NCBI RefSeq assembly: GCF_035594125.1
Contig: NC_087178.1
Location: 12,163,251-12,227,250, forward strand
Length of the DNA stretch: 64,000 nucleotides
From: Scylla paramamosain
Taxonomy: Eukaryota > Arthropoda > Malacostraca > Decapoda > Portunidae
Direction: 5' to 3'
The position numbers were made by a program, and so were the translations under genes. How positions within the stretch are numbered: position 1 is the first letter of the stretch; every line of letters starts with the position of its first letter. Under the pieces are notes generated by a model. It was not told where the DNA came from. It saw only the letters and a program-made list of their open reading frames with translations, and did no database searches. Below, one piece after another: positions 20,587-29,400 of this stretch.

Positions 20587-23500
20587 GACATAAGAACATA
20601 AGAACATAAGAAATAAGGGAAGCTGCAAGAAGCGACCAGGCTTACACGTGGCAGTCCCTGTATGAAACACTCCTACCTATTTCCATCTGTTATCCCCATC
20701 CATAAACTTGTCTAATCTTCTCTTAAAGCTCTCTAGTGTCCTAGCACTAACTACATGATTACTGAGTCCGTTCCACTCATCTACCACTCTATTTGAGAAC
20801 CAATTTTTTCCTATCTCCTTCCTAAACCTAAATTTTTCAAGCTTGAACCCGTTATTTCTTGTTCTACCCTGGTTGCTGATCCTAAGAATTTTGCTTACAT
20901 CTCCCTTGTTATAACCCTTATACCACTTAAAGACTTCTATCAGGTCCCCTCTTAACCTACGTCTCTCTAGAGAATGTAAATTTAACCGCTTCAACCTCGC
21001 TTCGTAAGGAATACTCCTCATCCCCTGTATCCTTTTAGTCATTCTCCTCTGTACTGATTCTAATAGACCTATATCTTTCCTGTAATGTGGGGACCAGAAC
21101 TGCACAGCGTAGTCTAGATGAGGTCTGACCAGCGCCAAGTATAATTTTAATATTACTTCCGGCCTTCTACTTTTAACACTCCTAAAAATGAATCCTAGTA
21201 CCCTATTTGCCTTGTTTCTGGCTTCTATGCATTGTTTCCCTAGACGGAGTTCAGAGCTAACTATAACTCCTAAATCTTTCTCGTACCCTGTACCTACCAG
21301 AATTTGGGTGTTTAATGTGTACCTATTGTGTGGGTTTCCTCTACCTACGCTAAGCACTTTGCATTTATTGATATTAAATTGCATTTGCCATCTATCCGTC
21401 CATTCATTCATTCTATCTAAGTCTGTCTGCAAGGCGATGGCATCCGCTTCTGACCTAATTAATCTACCTATCTTTGTGTCATCCGCAAATTTACTAACAT
21501 CGCTACTAATTCCACTATCCAAGTCATTGATATATATTAGAAATAATAATGGCCCTAATACTGATCCCTGTGGCACCCCACTAATGACATGACCCCACTC
21601 GGATTTCGAGCCGTTTATTAGCACTCTCTGTCGCCTGTTACCAAGCCATGACCCTATCCAACCTAACACCTTCCCATCTATCCCGTGCGCCCTAACCTTT
21701 CTCAGGAGCCTTTGATGGGGCACCTTGTCGAATGCTTTACTAAAGTCCAGATATAAGATATCATAACAATCACCATTATCTACTGCCTCGTACACCTTAC
21801 TGTAAAAACTTAACAAGTTTGTCAGGCAAGACTTCCCCTTCGTGAAGCCATGCTGTGACTGATTTATCAAGTTATGTTTGTCTAAATGTTCCCTAATGTT
21901 CCTGGCTATTATTGACTCTAACATTTTACCTACAACTGAAGTTAAGCTGACAGGTCTATAATTAGACGCTAAAGTTTTATCCCCTTTCTTAAAGATGGGT
22001 ACTACATTAGCCTGCCTCCACATTACTGGTACCTCACCCGACTCCAGTGATTTCCTAAAGACAGAAACTAACGGCTCACTAATAATCTTTTTACATTCCT
22101 TCAGTACTCTGGGATATATTTCATCAGGTCCTGGTGACTTGAACTTTTTTAGCCTATCTATCTCCTGCTCCACTATCTCCCTAGTTATGGAAATATCCGT
22201 CAGCTTCTCATACTCATCTGCTCTAAACACCTGTTCACTATCTGGCATATCCTGCATGTTTTCCTGAGTGAAGACAGTTAAAAAATAATCATTCAGAAGT
22301 TTACTAATCTCCTCCCCAGAACTAACCAGCTCCCCATCTGCTGCCTTTAATGGACCTACAGTATCCTTATTTTTCGTCCTGTATACTCGTACCTGATAAA
22401 ATCCCTTGGGGTCCGTCTTCGCCTGGCTGGCTACCTTTAATTCATAATTGTCCTTAGCTTTCCTCGTTAACTTCCTGACTGTTCTAACTAATTCATTATA
22501 CTGTGTCCTTAAAACCTCCTCACCTGCCTTTAATCTCTTATATATACTTCTCTTACGCCCTATATAATGCTTTAACCTAGCAGTCATCCATTTAGGGTCA
22601 TTTTTTTGTGATCTTATTGTTTTATACGGGATATTTGCTAACTGACCTGTATGAACTTTATCTACGAAATATTTATACAATTCATCTACATTTACTTCAC
22701 CTAATCTCCTCATCTCGTTCCCTACCATCCTCTCCCCTCCCTCATCAACTCGCCTCGACCTTACCTCTCTCATTTCAGCATGACCTGACATTCCAACATG
22801 CTCACACCTATCTCCCCCCTTCCTCTTTTCTCCTCCCTTCTGGAGCCTCACCTCACCTCCCTCATCCTGCCTTATCTCTCTGAACTCCGTCCCTGACCTG
22901 ACCTCACCCTGCATCCTTTGCCAGTCCACTCCTTGGAGGTACCTTTTCAATTCTTCAAAATCTGCTCTCCTAAAGTCAGGTATTTTACTAGTGTTTTTAT
23001 TTCTAACAGTTTCTTCCCATTCTAGATTGTACCTAATTTCCCTATGGTCACTGTTACCTAGCTGTCCTCCAACCTCTACCTGCGTGACTGCTTCCTCCCT
23101 GTTAGTAAGAATTAAATCTAGAATATTATTCCCCCTTGTGGGTTCTACTACTACCTGTTTTAAAAAATTATCCTGAATTACCTTAAGGAATTCCTCTGCT
23201 TCCTTGTTACCCACAATCAGACTCCAGTCGATATTCCTAAAATTAAAATCTCCTACCACACATACCTGACTGTACCTGCCTGCTCTATTTAATTCCTGCC
23301 ACAGTGAGGTGTTAATTTCCTCTGTACTGGTCGGTGGTCTGTAAACTACCCCTAGTACTACTGACTGCGATCCTTCCTTAATATCTACCCATATCGACTC
23401 TGCTTTGTTATCTGTTTTAATTCTATTGTTCATACAGCACTGTAATGTGTCCCTAACGTATAACGCGACACCTCCTCCTCTCCTGTTTTCTCTATCTTTA

Positions 23501-23746
23501 TAGAACATTGTATACCCATCTATCTTAACTTCTGGATTAAATACTTTTCCTGACATATCTAACCAAGTTTCAGTTAAAGCAATGATATCAAATTTCTCTA
23601 CACTCGCTATTCCTCTAAGCAAGTCTATTTTATTCAGAATACTTCTACAATTTGTGTAGTAAACACTTAAGCTATTTCTCACCATCCCTAAGCTAGCTTC
23701 CTTTCTATGTAATGCTGATATGCACACCTTGCTAAGGTTTTTTTTC
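20587..23746 (-). mobile_element. CR1-like LINE, nearly intact ORF2, 8-bp target duplication
   Basis: Minus-strand element of 3.16 kb ending in tandem 8-bp repeats (TTCTTATG), the hallmark of CR1 3' ends. AGATGAAA occurs at both borders (20579-20586 and 23747-23754), which I take as the target duplication. No ORF1 is present, so it is 5'-truncated or of an ORF2-only type. It lies 19 bp beyond the 3' end of the U2 gene. Confidence 0.85.
20677..23727 (-). CDS. CR1-like LINE ORF2 protein (endonuclease and reverse transcriptase)
   Basis: An uninterrupted frame of 1016 codons. The endonuclease begins with SVYYTNCRSILNKIDLL, then ALTETWLD, VVGDFNFRNIDW and LGNSDHREI. RT follows with VVPIFKKGDK, NYRPVSLTSV, LYLDFSKAFDKVPH, ISGVPQGSVLGPLLF and KFADDTKIG (FADD catalytic). 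No RNase H, as expected for CR1. Residues about 250-330 are Arg/Glu/Gly-rich and unusual between endonuclease and RT. The intact frame suggests a young copy. Confidence 0.92.
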   Translation of the reverse strand: MCISALHRKEASLGMVRNSLSVYYTNCRSILNKIDLLRGIASVEKFDIIALTETWLDMSGKVFNPEVKIDGYTMFYKDRENRRGGGVALYVRDTLQCCMNNRIKTDNKAESIWVDIKEGSQSVVLGVVYRPPTSTEEINTSLWQELNRAGRYSQVCVVGDFNFRNIDWSLIVGNKEAEEFLKVIQDNFLKQVVVEPTRGNNILDLILTNREEAVTQVEVGGQLGNSDHREIRYNLEWEETVRNKNTSKIPDFRRADFEELKRYLQGVDWQRMQGEVRSGTEFREIRQDEGGEVRLQKGGEKRKGGDRCEHVGMSGHAEMREVRSRRVDEGGERMVGNEMRRLGEVNVDELYKYFVDKVHTGQLANIPYKTIRSQKNDPKWMTARLKHYIGRKRSIYKRLKAGEEVLRTQYNELVRTVRKLTRKAKDNYELKVASQAKTDPKGFYQVRVYRTKNKDTVGPLKAADGELVSSGEEISKLLNDYFLTVFTQENMQDMPDSEQVFRADEYEKLTDISITREIVEQEIDRLKKFKSPGPDEIYPRVLKECKKIISEPLVSVFRKSLESGEVPVMWRQANVVPIFKKGDKTLASNYRPVSLTSVVGKMLESIIARNIREHLDKHNLINQSQHGFTKGKSCLTNLLSFYSKVYEAVDNGDCYDILYLDFSKAFDKVPHQRLLRKVRAHGIDGKVLGWIGSWLGNRRQRVLINGSKSEWGHVISGVPQGSVLGPLLFLIYINDLDSGISSDVSKFADDTKIGRLIRSEADAIALQTDLDRMNEWTDRWQMQFNINKCKVLSVGRGNPHNRYTLNTQILVGTGYEKDLGVIVSSELRLGKQCIEARNKANRVLGFIFRSVKSRRPEVILKLYLALVRPHLDYAVQFWSPHYRKDIGLLESVQRRMTKRIQGMRSIPYEARLKRLNLHSLERRRLRGDLIEVFKWYKGYNKGDVSKILRISNQGRTRNNGFKLEKFRFRKEIGKNWFSNRVVDEWNGLSNHVVSARTLESFKRRLDKFMDGDNRWK

Positions 23747-23772
23747 AGATGAAAAGGTTATTTTCCCCTGGG

Positions 23773-23963
23773 GGAGTGGACCGATCCCGGAAGTACTGCA
23801 ATACAGGGCCGATCCGCGGCAAAGGTGGAGCAAGCCCCTAGCACTTCGCCATAGTCCAAAAAACAGATTAATATCGTAGATCCCACATGGGGATCGTATC
23901 AGATATTAAGCTGATAAGAACAGATACTACACTTTGATCTTAGCCAAAAGGCCGAGAAGCGAT
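23773..23963 (-). ncRNA. U2: U2 spliceosomal snRNA
   Basis: Minus strand starts ATCGCTTCTCGGCCTTTTGG and carries the branch-site pairing region GTGTAGTATCTGTTC, the stem IIa region GATACGATCCCC, an Sm-like U-run before TTGGAC, and 3' stem-loops III and IV (TATTGCAGTACTTCCGGG). Length about 191 nt as usual. U2 pairs with the intron branch point in the spliceosome. The 5' end is exact from the consensus; the 3' end is set by comparison and may shift a few bases. Confidence 0.95.
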
Positions 23964-24000
23964 ACCTTACAAGGGAAACACGGGAGCCACACTGTCCCGG

Positions 24001-24010
24001 GCTGAACACC
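24001..24010 (-). promoter_or_regulatory. Candidate proximal sequence element of U2
   Basis: GGTGTTCAGC at -47 to -38 of U2 on the minus strand. The same 10-mer with one C/T change sits at the same distance upstream of U1 once the LINE is removed. Confidence 0.6.
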
Positions 24011-24285
<275 letters not shown>

Positions 24286-24405
24286 CTACTCCAAGAACAA
24301 TGTACGGCGATAATAGTGCGTATAATATAGAACAATGTAGAGCGATAATAGTATGTATCATATAGGGGCAGCCACATGTAGGCCTGATGGCCCTCACAGG
24401 AATTA

Positions 24406-24407
<2 letters not shown>

Positions 24408-24469
<62 letters not shown>
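24408..24469. repeat. (TC)n microsatellite
   Basis: About 31 TC units, complementary to the GA tract at 24180-24282. Confidence 0.95.
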
Positions 24470-24472
<3 letters not shown>

Positions 24473-25266
24473 TTTTTCCTAAATCTAATGAACAAGTGAT
24501 CGTAAGCACCTCAAAGTAACGTAATTACATGCACCATGAAGTGAATAAGATTTAGTATCAACGAGTGTTTACACAACGGGACAGATTTCTATGTATTAGA
24601 AATTTCTAAACTTATTTCAGCAGAATAAACATTGATCGGCTGTAATGAATGTCAACATGATCCAACCTTGCTCAAAACCTCGGATAACAAGCAAGAGTAA
24701 GCATGTCATCTGTACCACGCTGTCTCTGCCTATGTCCAAATCTTATCATGCAGCTTTACAAGTACAGACAAGAAGTTCTTTCCAGCATAACAATGTTGAT
24801 ATTCTTCCCAGTGCCTAAGTTAGCCATCACTACTGCTACACAAGTTTTCTACTGTGCGTATCATGAACCAGAGACTCGTCAAAACCTAATCTTTACCTTT
24901 ACAAACCATTTCTCTGCAAACAATAATGTCTTAATTTAAAGATTTAATTTGCATGGGTGAAATTTCATATGGTTCCTCAATAATTACTCAACCAATTACA
25001 CTGAAACTTTGTATGTGTCGTGCAAATACGTTCCACATAACCAAGCATGTCAAATCTGCATTTGCATGTGCGTCCACAAACGTGTCAGGGCAACTGATGC
25101 ACTATTACAAAAATAAAGCCGAAGCATTATCAAGTCGAAAGTTCACGCTTGTGTCGTTCAAATGCAATATGCACTTAGTGAGCATTCCGCAGTGGGTGCG
25201 ACACTCGTTCATTGCCAATCAATAGCACTGGACATACTTGTTCCCATATCATCTGCTTAAAGGGAG
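24470..25266. other. Unannotated spacer between U2 and U1
   Basis: Short open frames only, without recognisable similarity. No RNA gene seen. Confidence 0.5.
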
Positions 25267-25487
25267 AAAATATACAAAGGTACTTCACATTATGGATTAA
25301 CGGAGACACATTGTAATTATTAAAATATACAAAGGTACTTCACATTATGGATTAATGGACACACCATGTAATTACTAAAATATACAAAGGTACTTCACAT
25401 TATGGATTAATGGACACACCTTGTAATTACTAAAATATACAAAGGTATTTCACATTATGGATTAATGGACATACCATGTAATTACTA
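25267..25487. repeat. 55-bp tandem repeat, four copies
   Basis: TATACAAAGGTA recurs at 25271, 25326, 25381 and 25436. Each unit also contains TTCACATTATGGATTAA. Small differences separate the copies. Confidence 0.9.
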
Positions 25488-25710
25488 TCCTTCAAAAACA
25501 TCCACACTTGTTCATAATAGTAATACGTAAGATGTAATAGCATCACGAAATATCATTCAACAACAGTAATAAATACGGACATGAAGGAACGCAGCCCCGG
25601 CCTTCTCCTTAGAGTAGACAGCAGGCAGAGCATCTTTGGCGTCATCCCCCAACGGTAATGCATCTACAGTTTTCACTATCTATTGTCATTCCACACCATC
25701 AGAGACAATA

Positions 25711-25745
25711 GGGGGATGCGCGAACGCACTGCCTCGCCATCAAAG
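25711..25745 (-). pseudogene. U1 snRNA 3'-end fragment (diverged)
   Basis: GGGGGATGCGCGAACGCA matches the 3' terminal stem of U1 (reverse complement), followed by diverged CCATCAAA. It lies just downstream of the intact U1. Confidence 0.6.
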
Positions 25746-25848
25746 TTGTAAGCAGAGCCGCATAGACACATGCGAGAAATGAAGAATCTACATTAACCTC
25801 CATCGTTACGTAACGGCCAGACATTTGTCATTCTACATCAGGATCAAT

Positions 25849-26011
25849 GAGGGGGATGCGCGAACGCAATCCCCCGCTATCAAAAATTTCGCACTCGAGT
25901 TAACCACATTTGGGTTAATCGCAGGGGTCAGCACCGCCGGAGTGCAATGGTGGGCCTCGCCCTGGGAGAACCGCCTTCATGATCACGGTGTCTCCTGTGC
26001 CAGGTAAGTAT
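25849..26011 (-). ncRNA. U1: U1 spliceosomal snRNA
   Basis: Minus strand begins ATACTTACCTGGCACAGG, the sequence that pairs with 5' splice sites. It continues with stem-loop I (GATCATGAAGGCGGTTCTCC), stem-loop II (CATTGCACTCCGG), stem-loop III, an Sm-like AATTTTTGA and the 3' stem GCGTTCGCGC. Length 163 nt matches the family. The transcribed part is intact, but 10 bp upstream of +1 the sequence turns into the A-rich tail of a LINE, so the natural promoter is 6 kb away. Confidence 0.95.
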
Positions 26012-26016
26012 GCCCA

Positions 26017-26021
<5 letters not shown>

Positions 26022-26048
<27 letters not shown>

Positions 26049-26254
26049 ATTTATTTATTTATTTATTTATTTTTTATTTTTATTTTTTTTTTTTATTTTT
26101 TTTTTTTATTTATTTTTTTTTTATTTTTATTTATTTTTATTTATTTATTTATTTTTTTTTTTTTATTTATTTTTTTTTATTTTATTTTTTTTATTTATTT
26201 TTTTTTATTTTATTTTATTTTTTTATTTTTTATTTTTTATTTATTTTTTTTTTA
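26022..26254 (-). repeat. A-rich tail of element C
   Basis: On the minus strand, runs of A interrupted by single T at irregular spacing (AAAT-like units), about 230 nt. On the plus strand it creates spurious Phe/Tyr/Leu open frames. Confidence 0.9.
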
Positions 26255-26426
26255 AGATTTATTCAGGAGTACAGACAAGTATATTTCAAGGAAACAAAAA
26301 AGCTTATAAATAATATTTACATAACAAATTACTCCCGAAACGGGCCATTGCCGTTGGCGGCCCGTAGCTAAAAACTAAGAGGTGAGCCATAGCATGTGTC
26401 CCTCTCCTATCTCTAGCTAAGCTAAG

Positions 26427-29400
26427 TCAGCGTGGTGGCGGGTATTGTTGGATTGTATTCGTGAGAATGTCCATGTGGCTAGAGAAGAGTGTTTTCAGCA
26501 TTCTCACAGCTGTGCCCCTTGCTTCAATGTCTTGTGGGTTCATGTGGTGTGTAGATAGCTGGTGGCGGAGTTGTTCCGTCTTGTCACATTGCAGCACCCA
26601 GTGTAGTAACGGTTCTTCCTGATGGACCCCACAGTGGGCACACGGCCGTACTTCTTGTTGACGTATTCTCCAGTTGCACACGTATCCGAGTCTTAACCGG
26701 TGAAGATGTACTCGTAGTGTCCTCGGCGTACCTCTCGGAATCCTAAGTCTCTTGCCGTCCGTCACTCCTCTGTACCATTGACAGCTCCTGGATCCTTCTG
26801 CAGCATACGTCCTGTTTCTGTTTGTCGTAATAGTAGTCTCTCGTCGTCGTGCAGCCATCTTCATTGCCGAGAGTGAAGGCTGGACATGTGTTGTGACTTC
26901 AGCAAGGAGCGCCGCTGTCTTCGCTGCCATGTCGGCTGACTCGTTCCCATGAATCCCTACGTGGCTCGGAATCCAATTATTGGTGACAGTTTTCCTTTGA
27001 CGCTGCAGTTCCCGGATGTTCCTCTTGACGGTGGTAGTGAGCCGAATGTTGTCCTTTAGGTTCCTTGCTTGGAGAGCCTCCATTGCTGACTGTGAGTCGG
27101 TGTGTATGATTATGTCGGTGTTGGGTAGTGTAGTAGCGTGAGCCGTGGCTTGCTGTATAGCTACCATCTCTGCCTGCATACTGCTGCAGCCATCAGAAAG
27201 TCTTGTTAGGAACTGTTCTCCGTTGTAGATGAAGGCAGCTCCGCTTCTGCCATCTTCGTCCACTGACCCATCAGTGTAGAAAACTTCAGCGTCGTTAATT
27301 GTCAGCCTGGCTATCTGGAGCTCGCCGTGTATTCGTCTTCTTACAGTGTCGTCTCTGGGAGCCTCAGGGAGCTTGCAGCTGTAGACCGTATGGTTCTCTG
27401 TCCAAGGAGGTGGTTCTGTATAACCTTCGCATGCAGTATCTTCATCCAGTGCTCCGACGTATCTTAGTCCTGAGGATGACAATGCTATGTTGGCCTTGCG
27501 AGTCCACCTGGTGGTGTCGAACTGCTCTCCCTGGGCTGCTGCGGTTCTAAGCCTGGATCGTGTCAGTGGGTAACCAGGTGTGGTGAGAAGCTTCGCTGTG
27601 GCTACTGCAACATTTTTAGTGATCCTTGCTTCTACGGGCGCTATGCCCGTCTCCACTTGTAGATTACTAAGTTTTGTCCATATAGGAGCTCCAACAATAA
27701 GGCGCATGGCCTTATTCTGCTGTACTTGTAAGGCATGTAGTTCTGTGGGATTCAACCCGACCAGAGCAATGGAGGAATAATCTGCGTGGACATAGTAAGA
27801 TCGTAAGACATCATAGTCGGCTCCGGAAGATAGTGCAGTCATGCCTTTCATCGCATTGATCCTTGTGGCCATTCTTTCCTTTAGGTACTCGACCTGGGGC
27901 TTGAAGGAGAGTCTGTAGTCGAAGTGGATTCCAAGGCACTGATGTTTCTGGACCCACTCGATGTCAGTGTCCTGGATCCGTAGATTTCCCTCAGGTATCC
28001 TCCTCTCCTTGATAAGCATGGCTTTAGTCTTAAGGGGGTTAATCTTGAGGCCGAGTTCTGTACACATCTGCTCGATTTTCAGCAGAGCCACCTGAGCTTT
28101 GCGGTGTTTGGCATTCCCTTGTGAAATCAACTGGAGATCGTCGGCAGAGCAGAGGAGTTTAACCCCTCTCTCAAAGTCTATGCTGACCAACCTTTCCATG
28201 ACTAGGTTAAATAGTATTGGGGACAGAATCCCTCCCTGCGGGGTGCCATTTTCTAGAGAGTATTGAAGGGACGTCTTCCCTTGGAATGTGACTCGTAGAT
28301 GTCTTCCAGTGATATAACCTTGGATCCATTTCAGTAGTCTTCCTTGTACCCCTTTAAGTGCGAGCGTCTCTAGGATGGTCATTGGGTTTACCAACTCAAA
28401 CGCTTTTTCCAGATCAAGAAAGACTACCACGGAAGGGTGCCCATCTACCGTGCTCAGGAGCCCTGCTAGATTCTCTGTCGTGCCGACACCTCTTCTGTAA
28501 GCGAAGAGATGAGGGTGCAGCTGGCCGACCTGGTGTTCCAGCTGTCTTCGAACAAGCTTCTCTGCTGTCTTTCCCAAGCAGCTGAGGAGATGAATAGGCC
28601 TCGGGTTGCCGGGGTCCTTTGGTTTAGGAATGGGGGTCACATTGGCAGTTTTCCATGTATCTGGTAACTGGCCTTGTCTCCAGGTGGCGTTTATTAGGGC
28701 CAGTAGCATAGTCTTGGCTGCTTCCCCGCTGTTCTTGATCATCAGATATGTCAGCCGGTCGTCTCCCGGTGCTGTGTCCTTTCCTGTCTTCTCAACACAG
28801 AGAAGTTCATGGAGAGTGAAGTTGACATCGGAAGGGCTGGGTTGCTGACAAGCTGTTGCTATGGTGTTGCGTCTGGCAAGGAGCCTGTCGTCTTGCCTCC
28901 TTCTGGTGTTGGTCGGTAGTTGTGCTGACGACGCGCGATCTCTGAACAGTGTAGCTAGTCTTTCCGCCTCAACTTGTGGGGTTGGGTGGAGGGGAGCTCT
29001 TGTTCTTGTTTTTCCGGTGACTCTGCGGATGTGGTCCCATAAACGAGCCAGAGACGTGTGTGCATTTAACTGGGAACACCACTCCAACCATTTCTCGCGT
29101 CTTATTTCCTTTAGTCGTCTGTCGGAGCTTCTTACTGCGGCTTGTAAAAGTTCTTTATTGTCTTCAGTCCTTTGCCTCCGAAACCGTTTCCTGGCTGAGT
29201 TGACCCTTGCATATAGTTCTTTGACCTCGTCGTCATAAAACCAGTGGTCCTTGTAGTGGCGGTTGCTGTGAGAAGACACTGGGCAAGCTTTGTCCAGTGC
29301 CGCATGAAAGGCTTGGACGAGGTTCTTCTCAGCTTCATTTATGTCGTCCGGAGTTATATACGTTTCACTCCAGGTGTCCAGCTCTTGTTGGAATGTAGGC

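Noticed and set aside
23773..23963. U2-specific (Keno-like) targeted LINE insertion
   Set aside because: The nearby element is CR1-like, lies outside the U2 coding region, and another fragment of the same family is inserted in an unrelated LINE, so target specificity is not supported.
26010..26313. Open frames of Phe, Leu, Tyr and Ile on the plus strand
   Set aside because: They are translations of the T-rich reverse complement of the element C tail.
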